DNA from: Herbiconiux aconitum
GTDB lineage: Bacteria; Actinomycetota; Actinomycetes; Actinomycetales; Microbacteriaceae
NCBI RefSeq assembly: GCF_024979235.1
Contig: NZ_JANLCM010000001.1
Span: 868,001-932,000 of the forward strand
DNA: 64,000 bases
Direction: 5' to 3'
Positions 17,458 through 26,291 of the stretch are shown here, one piece after another. Below the pieces are notes generated by a model, which saw only the letters and a list, made by a program, of their open reading frames with translations, searched no databases and was not told where the DNA came from. The position numbers and the translations under genes were made by a program. Numbering within the stretch: the first letter of the stretch is position 1; each line of letters begins with the position of its first letter.

Positions 17458-17782
17458 CGCGCGGGTCGTGCCGTCGGGGTGGCCGACGCGTACGGCGTAC
17501 GCCGTTCCGGCGGCGCGCCCGGTGCGCCCGGTGGAGGCGGAGCGCCCAGCGCTCCCCGTCACCGCGGTTCCGGCGGCACGCCCGGTGCGCCCCCTGGAGA
17601 CGGAGCGCGCAGCTGCCGACACCGGCCGCCCCGCCAGCGCCGCTCCCGCCGCCGGCACGGAGCGCCCCGTCGCCGCGCGATCGGCAGCGCACCCTGCTCC
17701 CCAGGCCGAGGAGGAACGGGGCTCGCGCGGCTGGGAACTCACCCTCTTCCGCCACCTCACCTACCCGGCCGCGCGCCGCTGA
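17447..17782 (+). CDS. Possible small repeat-rich protein (111 aa)
   Basis: A frame from ATG 17447, overlapping the protease stop by 11 bp, to TGA 17782. The sequence holds two copies of a VPAARPVRPxExERPA unit, encoded by two near-identical DNA stretches about 63 bp apart, and ends in a less repetitive tail, GWELTLFRHLTYPAARR. Codon third positions are strongly G/C in this frame, and the tail uses preferred codons (CTC, ACC, TTC, CAC). There is no signal peptide, and I do not recognise it. If it is not a gene, 17458-17804 is a 347-bp repeat-bearing intergenic stretch. Confidence 0.35.
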   Translation: MRSSARVVPSGWPTRTAYAVPAARPVRPVEAERPALPVTAVPAARPVRPLETERAAADTGRPASAAPAAGTERPVAARSAAHPAPQAEEERGSRGWELTLFRHLTYPAARR

Positions 17783-17804
17783 CGCCGGGCTGCGCATCCG
17801 GACG

Positions 17805-18953
17805 CTAGCGGAGGGTGGCGGTCGGCGGGGGCGGGTGCTGCAGCGACTCGAGTTCCTCTTCCGCAGCATCGCGACGCCAGCGGGCAGCGGGTCGCCGCCA
17901 CCACGACGCGGCCTCGAACGCCTGGGTGGCCTGGCGGAGACGCACCTGGGCGGCGAGCACGAGAGCGTCGTGTTCGAGCGCAGCCTGCTCCTCGGGGGTC
18001 GGCTCGTAGAGCGACTGACCCCGATCCTCGACGGCCACCGCGATCCACGACGCCGCCACCAGCGTCACGATGCTCGTGAGCCGAAACCAGAGCAGCAGCG
18101 CGATGAACACCACGAAGGTCGACAGCAACGGGTTGCGCGTCGCCCCGCCGAGCAGCTGCCCGCCGAGCACCTGCAGCAGGAGCAGGGCCGCACCGCCGAG
18201 AAGGGCTCCGCCCGACATCCGCTTGATCGTCAGGTGGGCGTCGGCGAGAAAGCGGAACAGCACCATCAGCGCGATCATGTCGATCAGGTACACCACCGCC
18301 AGGCCTGCGGCGCCCACGAGGAGCGACGACCAGTCCTTGAGGGGTTCGTCGAGCAGGGAGAGCAGCCAGTCGATGGCGGCGGTGCTCGCGACGCTCAGCA
18401 CGGCGGCGGCGAACAGGGCCGCGCCGAGCACCAGGGCCACGAGGAAGTCGCGCGCCTTCAACAGAACGTACGAGCGGTGATCCTTCGGGAGGCCGAAGAT
18501 GGCCCGCACGGCCATGCGGGAGTACGTGATCCAGCCGATGGCGGTCCAGACCAGCACGACGAACGCGGCGATGCCCGTGACGGTGAGCACCGACATGCTC
18601 GAGCCGGTGACGGTGGTGAGGTCGTCGGCCGAGATGACACCGGGCGAACCGTCGGTGCCGATGAGGCCGGGCACGTAGGTGTTGATCAACTGGATGAGGG
18701 CATCCATCGTCTCGGGAGAGCCGGTCAACCAGATGCCCGCGCCGGCGAACACGATGTACACGGCCGCGAACACGGCGAACAGCGCCTGATAGCTCATGCC
18801 CGACGAGAGCAGGAATCCGTTGCCGGCGAGGAAGCGCCGCCACACCCGTGTAGGAAAGAGTGCGAGCGTGTGCTGGGTGATCGTGGTGACTCGGGCGATC
18901 GGCTCTTCGAAGTGCTGTTCGAGGCGGTCGCGGAGGGTCGGGTCTTCGCCCAT
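17805..18953 (-). CDS. YihY/virulence factor BrkB family membrane protein
   Basis: A 382-residue integral membrane protein with about six helices (for example ALFAVFAAVYIVFAGAGIWL and VTGIAAFVVLVWTAIGWITY) and the family feature GMSYQALFAVFAAVY near residue 55. The N-terminus is soluble (EQHFEEPIARVTTITQ), and the C-terminus is an acidic/Arg cytoplasmic tail. The family was once called RNase BN; it is more likely a transporter or envelope protein, with function unsettled. ATG 18953 follows TAGGCT by 6 nt, and its promoter backs directly on that of the exonuclease gene. Confidence 0.92.
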   Translation of the reverse strand: MGEDPTLRDRLEQHFEEPIARVTTITQHTLALFPTRVWRRFLAGNGFLLSSGMSYQALFAVFAAVYIVFAGAGIWLTGSPETMDALIQLINTYVPGLIGTDGSPGVISADDLTTVTGSSMSVLTVTGIAAFVVLVWTAIGWITYSRMAVRAIFGLPKDHRSYVLLKARDFLVALVLGAALFAAAVLSVASTAAIDWLLSLLDEPLKDWSSLLVGAAGLAVVYLIDMIALMVLFRFLADAHLTIKRMSGGALLGGAALLLLQVLGGQLLGGATRNPLLSTFVVFIALLLWFRLTSIVTLVAASWIAVAVEDRGQSLYEPTPEEQAALEHDALVLAAQVRLRQATQAFEAASWWRRPAARWRRDAAEEELESLQHPPPPTATLR

Positions 18954-18981
18954 GCGGTCAGCCTAGCGATAGCGTGGACGC

Positions 18982-19827
18982 ATGCGTGTTGCCACTTGGA
19001 ATGTGAACTCGATCCGTGCGCGAGTGGGGCGGGTGGTCGACTGGCTGGTGCGCGAAGACGTCGATGTGCTCGCCATGCAGGAGATCAAGTGCAAGGAGTC
19101 ACAGTTCCCGTTCGAGGCGTTCCACGACGCGGGCTACGAGGTCGTGCTGCACGGGCTGAACCAGTGGAACGGTGTCGCGTTCGCGAGCCGATTGCCGATG
19201 ACCGAAATGGCGAACACCTTCACCGGCATGCCCGGGTTCGGCAAGCCGCTCGACGACGGCATGTTGCCACTCGAGGCGCGCGCGCTCGGCGTGACGGTCG
19301 ACGGCGTTCGGCTGTGGAGCCTGTACGTTCCGAACGGCCGGATGCTCGACGACCCCCACTACGTCTACAAGCTCGCCTGGTTGAAAGACCTCGCCGAGCA
19401 GACGAAGGCCTGGCTGGCCGCCCACCCCACGCAGCCGCTGGCCCTGATGGGCGACTGGAACATCGCGCCCCTCGACACGGATGTCTGGGACCTCTCGTTC
19501 TTCGAGGGCGCCACCCACGTCTCGCCGCCCGAGCGCGCGGCGTTCGCGGAGTTCGAGCAGATCGGGCTTACGGATGTCGTGCGCCCTCTCGTGCCGACCG
19601 GCTACACCTATTGGGACTACAAGCAGCTCCGCTTCCCCCGCAACGAGGGCATGCGCATCGACTTCATCATGGGATCCCACCCCTTCGCCGAGCTGGTGAC
19701 GGCAGCCCGCATCGACCGCAACGAGCGCAAGGGCGACGCTCCCTCCGATCATGTGCCGGTCGTGGTCGACCTCGACCTGCCGGCCACTGCCGAAGAAGAT
19801 GACGATCGCCCGATGATCTTCGGTTAG
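18982..19827 (+). CDS. xth: Exodeoxyribonuclease III
   Basis: A 281-residue AP endonuclease/3'-5' exonuclease for base-excision repair. Signature blocks: MRVATWNVNSIRAR at the N-terminus, DVLAMQEIKCKE with the metal-binding Glu, ALMGDWNIAP with the catalytic Asp-Asn, YWDYKQ, and the terminal SDHVPVVVDLDL with the catalytic Asp-His. Length is normal. It is probably leaderless: TAGCGT at 18970-18975 lies 6 nt before the ATG, and the opposing -10 for the YihY gene is only 4 bp further upstream. Confidence 0.96.
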   Translation: MRVATWNVNSIRARVGRVVDWLVREDVDVLAMQEIKCKESQFPFEAFHDAGYEVVLHGLNQWNGVAFASRLPMTEMANTFTGMPGFGKPLDDGMLPLEARALGVTVDGVRLWSLYVPNGRMLDDPHYVYKLAWLKDLAEQTKAWLAAHPTQPLALMGDWNIAPLDTDVWDLSFFEGATHVSPPERAAFAEFEQIGLTDVVRPLVPTGYTYWDYKQLRFPRNEGMRIDFIMGSHPFAELVTAARIDRNERKGDAPSDHVPVVVDLDLPATAEEDDDRPMIFG

Positions 19828-19894
19828 CCCTGGTCGGCGAAACGCACCGCAACGCCGCAGGGGATAGTGCCGAGCATTTTCGGATCGACATGGA

Positions 19895-22162
19895 TCATCG
19901 ATCCCGGGCCAGGAACCGCTCCAGCGCGGCTTGCACGCCGCTGGACACACTCGTGGTGCCGCCGAGCAAGACGATCGTGGTGGGATTCAGTCTGTCCAGT
20001 TCGGCAGCGATCGGTGCGGGGATACTCTCGGCCGTGACGAGCAGCACCGGGCCCTTTCGGACGATTGCCGCGGCACCGCCGGACAGGGCATCGGCGAAGA
20101 CGGTGCCCGACGCGACGTACACGGTCAAGGCGCCGGTGGGGAAGGCATCGGCGGAGGCCGCCGCCGCGACCGCGAATCGGTCGGGCCCTCCGATTCGACT
20201 GGTCGATGCGATCGCGCCGAGGCTGGCGACGACCCCATCGGAGATCGTGGTCGACCCGCCGAGCACCACGATCCGCGTGGGCAGGATCCGTCGCAATTCG
20301 TCGCTCACCACATCGGGAACGCTGTTCTTGGAGACGAGCAGAATCGGCCCGCCGAAGTGCCCGGCCGCCGCTGCACCCGCGAGCGCATCAGGGAACACCT
20401 CCCCTGATGCCACGTACGCTACCGGCGCACGAGTGGGGATGAGGGCCTTCGAGACACCGACGGCGACCTCGAATCGATTGGCCCCCGCGATCCGGTTGAC
20501 CGACAGGGAGTAGGCTTTGAGCTGCGCTTCGACGGCCGCCGAAATCGTGTTCGTGCCGCCGAGCACGATGATCTTGCCCGGCCGCAACCGGGCGAGTTCA
20601 GTCAGGACCGCCGCCGGGACGGTGTCGTGAGTTGCGAGCAGCACTGGTGCGCCCTGGATTCCCGCCGCGGCCGAAGCCGCGAGCGCATCGGGGTACACCT
20701 GACCTGAAGCGACGTAGACGACGGGCACTCCGGCCTTCTGACCGTCGACGGACACGTTGGCGGACACTTCGTAGCGGTCGGCCCCGCTGACCCGAATCAC
20801 CTTCGGGCCGTCGATCGCACGAACGTAAGCGACGGCGCTTCCGGCGGGTACGTTGCTCGTCGTCAGCCCGGACGACTCGCTGACGAAAGCGATGAGTCTC
20901 CCGTCGCCCGAGATCGCCGACCCGTACGACCGCTGGTCGCCGCGCTTCGACGGCTCCGCCACCATCGAACTGACGAGGACAGTCGTCTGCTTTCGCAGAT
21001 CTCGATGGTAGATCTGATGCCCGGTGGTCGAGCGAGGCTCGATGAGATGATCGGCGAGCGACGTGAACGACGTCGAGAAGCCGTCGGCGGAGATCGCCGG
21101 AAGGATGGACTCATTGTTTCCAGGCGACCCGTCGACGTCAACGCTGACCAGGGTCGATTGCACCGATGCCCCCAAGTCGCGAACGAAGACCTGATCGAGA
21201 AGCCCGGGATCGAGAACGGCACCGGTGAGATCTTTCGCCCGCGACGCGTAGGCGACCTTCCGCCCGTCGGCCGACAACGACGGTCCATACGACTGACCGC
21301 CTGCGCCGCCTCCATGGGCCCCTGCGCTGACGAGCTGATTCGCGCCCGACATGAGATTTCGCACATAGATCTGCAAATTCCCGTGCGTGTCGTCGGGCGT
21401 CATGTTCGAACTCGCTGAGGTAAACGCCGCCGTCGTTCCATCGGCAGACAGGGATCCGGCGAATGCGCCGTTGTTCGCCGGTGCGCCCGACAGTCCCGCC
21501 CGGCTGACCAGCGCGACCGCAGATGTTGCTGTCAGGGCTGCGTAGACCTGCTGACCGGGGCTGGACAGTCCCGCCACGAGGTCGCCGGCCCACGACTCGA
21601 AGAGGACTCGGCTGCCGTCGCCCGAGATCGAAGGCTTGCCACTGAGGGCATCGCCGCCATCCGTGTGCGACGCGTTCACGCTCACCAGACGCGTCGTGCC
21701 GGAATCAGCATCATTCACGTAGACCTGGCTGTTCACACTCGTCGACCGCACATCCGTCGAGATGTTCGTCGCCTTCGACGCGAAAGCGACGAACCGCCCG
21801 TCCGCGGAGATCACCGGGTCGAACGAAATCTCATTGCCGGCGCGATCCGGGTGCTCGAAGTCCCTCGTCACGAGCCGCGTCGTCTCGTTCTGCAGGTCTC
21901 TGACATAGATCTGCAGCCTGTTTCCGGACGGTACCCCCGTGACCGTGGCGGATGTCACGAAGGCAATAAATCGGCCATTCGCCGAGATCGCCGAAGATGC
22001 TGCTGTCACGGCGGCGCCGCCCGAGTCGACACTGGCGACGGCGGTGGTTCCGAGGGCGGGCGCTGCGGCCGATGCACTGTTCGTTGCGGCGTTCGCGATC
22101 AGGGCCAACGCGATGGCCAAGCCGACTGCAACGCGACCGCGGGCCGAGATGCTTGCACGCAT
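19895..22162 (-). CDS. Secreted beta-propeller protein with cell-wall-binding repeats
   Basis: A 755-residue exported protein. A signal peptide (VAVGLAIALALIANAATNSASA) leads into about seven TolB/PD40-like propeller repeats, each with an ISADGRFVAFAS-type core. The last ~300 residues are three CWB2 repeats: starts near VIRVSGADRYEVSANVS, RIAGANRFEVAVGVS and RIGGPDRFAVAAAAS, each with a YVASGxxxPDAL block and a VVLGGxxxIS block. CWB2 repeats tether proteins non-covalently to wall polymers. GAGGAG sits 5 nt before the ATG. A related but broken gene lies at 52224-54140. The role of the propeller is unknown. Confidence 0.9.
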   Translation of the reverse strand: MRASISARGRVAVGLAIALALIANAATNSASAAAPALGTTAVASVDSGGAAVTAASSAISANGRFIAFVTSATVTGVPSGNRLQIYVRDLQNETTRLVTRDFEHPDRAGNEISFDPVISADGRFVAFASKATNISTDVRSTSVNSQVYVNDADSGTTRLVSVNASHTDGGDALSGKPSISGDGSRVLFESWAGDLVAGLSSPGQQVYAALTATSAVALVSRAGLSGAPANNGAFAGSLSADGTTAAFTSASSNMTPDDTHGNLQIYVRNLMSGANQLVSAGAHGGGAGGQSYGPSLSADGRKVAYASRAKDLTGAVLDPGLLDQVFVRDLGASVQSTLVSVDVDGSPGNNESILPAISADGFSTSFTSLADHLIEPRSTTGHQIYHRDLRKQTTVLVSSMVAEPSKRGDQRSYGSAISGDGRLIAFVSESSGLTTSNVPAGSAVAYVRAIDGPKVIRVSGADRYEVSANVSVDGQKAGVPVVYVASGQVYPDALAASAAAGIQGAPVLLATHDTVPAAVLTELARLRPGKIIVLGGTNTISAAVEAQLKAYSLSVNRIAGANRFEVAVGVSKALIPTRAPVAYVASGEVFPDALAGAAAAGHFGGPILLVSKNSVPDVVSDELRRILPTRIVVLGGSTTISDGVVASLGAIASTSRIGGPDRFAVAAAASADAFPTGALTVYVASGTVFADALSGGAAAIVRKGPVLLVTAESIPAPIAAELDRLNPTTIVLLGGTTSVSSGVQAALERFLARDR

Positions 22163-22285
22163 GAGAACTCCTCTTCAAACGGTGGTCGTCTGATAACAGA
22201 GTGATGTTTCCTCATTTTCGCGCGAGAGTCAAGGTGCCGTCGGACTCGCGACCGCGGAGTCACCCGGAGCGGGTATACATGGAGC

Positions 22286-24289
22286 ATGTCCTCATCCACG
22301 GTCGGCGCCGGCTCGAACATGACACCGGGTGTGCCGCGCGAGGCCCCGGCCGCCGACCCGCGTGCGAGGGCGCGCCTGCGCCGCTGGCTCACCGTCGGCC
22401 TCACCGACAACACCGGCCGCCACCCGGGCCCGGGCGCGGCGCGACCGGAGAAGACGCACTCCTGGTGGCGCGTCATGTGCCTCACCGGCGTCGACTACTT
22501 CTCCACCCTCGGCTACCAGCCCGCCATCGCCGCCCTCGCGGCCGGGCTGCTGAGCCCGGTCGCCACCATCATCCTCGTGCTCGTCACGCTCGCCGGCGCG
22601 CTCCCCGTCTATCGCCGGGTGGCTCGCGAGAGCTTCCGTGGCGAGGGCTCGATCGCCATGCTCGAGCGACTTCTCCCCTGGTGGGGAGGCAAACTGGTGG
22701 TGCTGGTGCTGCTCGGCTTCGCCGCCACCGACTTCATGATCACCATCACGCTCTCCGCCGCGGATGCCACGGCGCACGCCATCGAGAACCCTTTCGCCCC
22801 GAGTTGGTTCGAAGGCCAGCAGGTCATCATCACCCTCGTGCTGATCGCCGCCCTCGCCGTCGTCTTCCTGCGCGGCTTCAAAGAGGCCATCAACATCGCC
22901 GTCGTTCTCGTGGCGGTCTTCCTCCTGCTGAACGCCGTCGTCATCGTGGTGAGCCTCACCCACGTCGCCGAGAACCCGCTCGTCATCGACGACTGGTGGA
23001 GCGCACTCACGGCCAGCCACGGCAACCCCTTGGTGATGGTCGGAATCGCTCTCATCGCCTTCCCGAAGCTCGCCCTCGGCCTCTCCGGCTTCGAGACCGG
23101 AGTGGCTGTGATGCCGCAGATCACGGGCAGCCCGGGCGACGAACAGAGCTACCCGAAGAAGCGCATCCAGGGCGCCCGACGTCTCCTCACCACCGCCGCA
23201 CTCATCATGAGCGCGTTCCTCATCACGTCGAGCGTCGTCACGACCCTGCTCATCCCGCAGGCGGCCTTCCAGGCCGGCGGCCCCGCCAACGGCCGAGCCC
23301 TCGCCTACCTCGCCCACGAATACCTCGGCGAGGTCTTCGGCACGGTCTACGACATCAGTACCATCGCCATCCTCTGGTTCGCCGGGGCCTCCGCCATGGC
23401 CGGACTCCTCAACCTCGTTCCGCGGTACCTCCCCCGCTACGGCATGGCCCCGCACTGGGCCGGACTCGTGCGCCCGCTCGTGCTCGTGTTCACCACGATC
23501 GCCGTCATCATCACGCTCTGGTTCGGCGCGAACGTCGACGCCCAGGCCGGGGCCTACGCCACCGGCGTGCTCGTGCTCATCACCTCGGCATCCGTCGCCG
23601 TCACCCTCTCCGCCGTGCGCAAGAAGCAACGCGCCGCCGCCGTCGGTTTCGCGGTGGTGTCGGTGGTCTTCCTCTACACGACCATCGCGAACATCATCGA
23701 ACGACCGGATGGCGTGCGCATCGCCGCCCTGTTCATCATCGGCATCATCGTGGTCTCGATCATCTCGCGGGTGCAGCGCTCGTTCCAGCTGCGCGCCACA
23801 TCCGTCACCCTCGATCCGGCGGCCGTCGACTTCGTGCTGACGGATGCCGACGAGTACGACTCGATCCGCATCATCGCCAACGAGCCCGACGACGGATCGA
23901 GGCGCGAATACAGTCAGAAGATCGCCGAGGAGCGGCGTGACAGCGGCATCCCACAGCGCTCCCCCGTCATCTTCCTCGAGGTCTACCAGTCCGACTCCTC
24001 CGATTTCGAGGAAGACCTGGTGGTGCGTGGTGAGACGGCGCACGGCTACCGCATCCTGCGCGTGACGAGCGGCAACATCCCGAACACCATCGCCACCGTG
24101 CTGCTCGAGATCCGCGACATCACCGGCGTCGTGCCCAACATCTACTTCGAGTGGACCGAGGGCAGCCCCATCTCCAACATGTTCAAATACCTCGTCACCG
24201 GCACCGGAGAGGTCGCTCCCGTGACCCGCGAGGTGCTGCGGCGGGCCGAACGCGACCGGCGACACCGGCCCGAGGTGCATGTCAGCTGA
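22286..24289 (+). CDS. APC-superfamily transporter with C-terminal soluble domain
   Basis: A 667-residue protein with about 12 membrane helices, starting with [20 protein letters not shown], which has the unwound-helix character of APC permeases. After the last helix pair come ~160 soluble residues ([21 protein letters not shown]...). Size and layout recall KimA-type potassium importers or amino-acid permeases, whose cytosolic tails are regulatory; the substrate cannot be assigned by reading. TATACA lies 6 nt before the ATG, and there is no Shine-Dalgarno sequence. Confidence 0.85.
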   Translation: MSSSTVGAGSNMTPGVPREAPAADPRARARLRRWLTVGLTDNTGRHPGPGAARPEKTHSWWRVMCLTGVDYFSTLGYQPAIAALAAGLLSPVATIILVLVTLAGALPVYRRVARESFRGEGSIAMLERLLPWWGGKLVVLVLLGFAATDFMITITLSAADATAHAIENPFAPSWFEGQQVIITLVLIAALAVVFLRGFKEAINIAVVLVAVFLLLNAVVIVVSLTHVAENPLVIDDWWSALTASHGNPLVMVGIALIAFPKLALGLSGFETGVAVMPQITGSPGDEQSYPKKRIQGARRLLTTAALIMSAFLITSSVVTTLLIPQAAFQAGGPANGRALAYLAHEYLGEVFGTVYDISTIAILWFAGASAMAGLLNLVPRYLPRYGMAPHWAGLVRPLVLVFTTIAVIITLWFGANVDAQAGAYATGVLVLITSASVAVTLSAVRKKQRAAAVGFAVVSVVFLYTTIANIIERPDGVRIAALFIIGIIVVSIISRVQRSFQLRATSVTLDPAAVDFVLTDADEYDSIRIIANEPDDGSRREYSQKIAEERRDSGIPQRSPVIFLEVYQSDSSDFEEDLVVRGETAHGYRILRVTSGNIPNTIATVLLEIRDITGVVPNIYFEWTEGSPISNMFKYLVTGTGEVAPVTREVLRRAERDRRHRPEVHVS

Positions 24290-24366
24290 GGGTCGTCTGC
24301 GGGCGCCCATCCTGGGCATCCGCTCGACGCCCGGAATTTCGGCGCGGCCAGGTCGTTAATGACGTT

Positions 24367-24771
24367 ATGTCCACTAAGACCTTGACCATTGAGAACCACG
24401 ACGAGACGGTCGCGGACGGCATCGTCCTGATCGACTTCTGGGCCGACTGGTGCGGCCCCTGTAAGCAGTTCGCCCCGGTGTTCGAGAAGGCTTCGAACGA
24501 GCACGGCGACATCACCTTCGCGAAGGTCGACACCGAGGATCAGCGCCAGCTCGCCGCGTCGTACGGAATCACCTCCATTCCGACGCTGGTCGGCTACCGT
24601 GACGGCATCCCGATCTTCGCGCAGCCCGGCGCCCTCCCCGGCCAGGTGCTCGAAGACGTCATCTCGCAGGTGCGCGCCCTCGACATGGAGTCCGTGAAGA
24701 AGGACTACGCCGAGGCCGTCGCCAAGCAGGCCGCCGGTGACGGTGCCGCCGAGACGACTCCCGCGGAGTAA
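24367..24771 (+). CDS. trxA: Thioredoxin family protein
   Basis: A 134-residue cytoplasmic thioredoxin with the WCGPCK active site (Cys29 and Cys32) and the cis-proline block SIPTLVGYRDG. It reduces protein disulfides. It is a little longer than classic thioredoxin (~108 aa) because of an extra ~25-residue, Ala/Glu-rich C-terminal tail after the core. The start is ATG 24367; no ribosome site is evident. A strong bidirectional terminator follows. It may not be the main TrxA of the cell, since no thioredoxin reductase gene is adjacent. Confidence 0.92.
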   Translation: MSTKTLTIENHDETVADGIVLIDFWADWCGPCKQFAPVFEKASNEHGDITFAKVDTEDQRQLAASYGITSIPTLVGYRDGIPIFAQPGALPGQVLEDVISQVRALDMESVKKDYAEAVAKQAAGDGAAETTPAE

Positions 24772-24823
24772 CTCCGACCGACCGACGGATGTGCATCCCG
24801 CATCCGTCGCCGGTCGACACCAC

Positions 24824-24859
24824 AAAGGGCGCCCGCACATGATGTGCAGGCGCCCTTTT
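24824..24859. terminator. Bidirectional rho-independent terminator
   Basis: AAAGGGCGCC/GGCGCCCTTTT arms surround an inner GCACA-TGA-TGTGC hairpin with one C/A mismatch. It has a T-tract on both strands and lies between the convergent thioredoxin and reductase genes. Confidence 0.88.
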
Positions 24860-24892
24860 CGTCGTCCGGATCGAACCGGCGGGTGGTGGTGC

Positions 24893-25462
24893 CTACGCGG
24901 CGACGGCCTCGGACTCGGACTCGAGGTCGGCGACGAACTCCGCGAGGAATACGTTCAGCTGCTCCACGATCTCCGCGTCGTCCTGCGGGTGGGTCTCTGC
25001 GAAACGCACGACCGACAGGGGCACGGCGACGGAGGTGCTCTCCACCACGCGTGCGCCGGCGATGCCGTAGGCCTTGCGGGCCTCGTTCTGCGCCCATGCC
25101 CCACCGTGCTCGCCGAAGGCGGTGCCGATGATGGCGACGGGCTTGCCGGAGATGGCGCTCGTTCCGTAAGGACGCGACGACCAGTCGATGGCGTTCTTGA
25201 GGTTGGCGGGGATGGTTCCGTTGTGCTGCGGGGTCACCACGAGCACGGCGTCAGCGGCAGCGATGGCCGCGCGGTACTCGACGACGGCGGCCGGGAGCTG
25301 GCCCTCGACGTCGACGTCTTCGTTGTAGAGCGGCAAGGCGCCGTGGCCCTCGTAGATGCTGAGGTTCGCACCCTCGGGCGCGAGTGCGACGGCCGCTTCG
25401 GCGAGCTGGCGGTTGGTCGATGCGGCCCGCAGGCTGCCGACGAGAACGAGGATGTCAGTCAT
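24893..25462 (-). CDS. NAD(P)H-dependent FMN reductase
   Basis: A 189-residue flavodoxin-like NAD(P)H:FMN/quinone reductase. GSLRAASTNRQLAEAA at the N-terminus is the phosphate-binding GSxRxxSxN motif, and TPQHNGTIPANLKNAIDW is the second flavin block. The ATG 25462 has AGGAG nearby; the preceding upstream residues are not part of the fold. It is divergent from a TetR gene, with a 14-bp palindrome between them, so it is probably that regulator's target. A role in quinone or electrophile detoxification is inferred from family and arrangement. Confidence 0.92.
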   Translation of the reverse strand: MTDILVLVGSLRAASTNRQLAEAAVALAPEGANLSIYEGHGALPLYNEDVDVEGQLPAAVVEYRAAIAAADAVLVVTPQHNGTIPANLKNAIDWSSRPYGTSAISGKPVAIIGTAFGEHGGAWAQNEARKAYGIAGARVVESTSVAVPLSVVRFAETHPQDDAEIVEQLNVFLAEFVADLESESEAVAA

Positions 25463-25524
25463 GCTTCTCCTAAGTGAGAGGTGGCTGCCGGATGCCGGCG
25501 AGCTCGGTGTACGGTCCATTCAAC

Positions 25525-25538
25525 CGGACCGCGGTCCG
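25525..25538. promoter_or_regulatory. TetR-type operator between divergent genes
   Basis: CGGACCGCGGTCCG is a perfect 14-bp palindrome, flanked by AA...TT that extend the symmetry with one mismatch. A further half-site, CGGTCC, lies at 25512. It covers the expected -35 position for the TetR gene's TACAGT -10 box (25556-25561), so binding would repress tetR and could affect the reductase promoter. Confidence 0.75.
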
Positions 25539-25567
25539 TTTATTCCCGCGCGTGCTACAGTCCGTGC

Positions 25568-26215
25568 ATGGACTCGCCGAGCGCCCCCTCCGAGACGGTG
25601 TTCGGCCTACCCCCGAGCATCCGGCCTGGCGTGAGCCTGCTGGGAGGAACGCCGCCTCCGGAGCGCTCGGATGCTGCACGCAACCGCGAACGCATCCTCG
25701 CCGCCGCCCGCGTGGTCATCGCCCGCGACGGCATCGAGTATCTCACCATGGACCTGCTCGCCACCGAAGCCGGCGTCGGCAAGGGCACCATCTTCCGCCG
25801 CTTCGGATCGCGCACGGGCGTGTTCCGGTCGCTGCTCGACGAGGCCGAACGTGACTTCCAGATCCGCATGATGGCCGGCCCACCGCCGCTCGGACCAGGG
25901 GCTGATCCGATCGAGCGGCTCGTCGCCTTCGGTCGCGCGCGCATCGAGGTGCTCACCACGCAGGGCGACCTGCTGCGCGAGTCCGAGGCGCCGCCGGAGG
26001 CGCGCTACGGCGTGCCGGCCCGCCAGGTGACGGAGGTGCACGTGATGAGCCTGCTGCGGCAGGCCCACGTCGATGGCGATCTGCCCGTACTGGCGTTCAA
26101 CCTCATCTCGATGCTCGAGGCCATCCTCATCCTTCCGCCCGGCGCCGTGCGCGGCATCACGGTGCCCCGCCTCGCCGACGGCTGGGAGGAGTTGGTGCGC
26201 CGCCTCGTCGCCTGA
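25568..26215 (+). CDS. TetR family repressor, divergent from FMN reductase
   Basis: A 215-residue regulator with an N-terminal TetR helix-turn-helix: RERILAAARVVIARDGIEYL followed by LLATEAGVGKGTIFRRFGSR at about residues 36-84. The C-terminal ligand domain has no recognisable specificity. The start is ATG 25568, 6 nt after TACAGT (leaderless). Autoregulation through the adjacent palindrome and control of the divergent reductase are inferred from position. Confidence 0.93.
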   Translation: MDSPSAPSETVFGLPPSIRPGVSLLGGTPPPERSDAARNRERILAAARVVIARDGIEYLTMDLLATEAGVGKGTIFRRFGSRTGVFRSLLDEAERDFQIRMMAGPPPLGPGADPIERLVAFGRARIEVLTTQGDLLRESEAPPEARYGVPARQVTEVHVMSLLRQAHVDGDLPVLAFNLISMLEAILILPPGAVRGITVPRLADGWEELVRRLVA

Positions 26216-26291
26216 GGCGCCGCCCACACCCGCCGCGCGCCGCGCGCCGCGACAGTGTTGCCACCGCCTACATCGCCGATAGGATGTGGGG

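Noticed and set aside
14788..17760. 990-residue frame antisense to the subtilase
   Set aside because: Shadow of the protease coding frame, with no recognisable domain and Arg/Gly/Val-rich composition.
24151..24366. Longer thioredoxin start inside the APC gene
   Set aside because: Extra Arg/His/Gly-rich residues overlap the APC coding region; the fold begins at MSTKTLTIEN.
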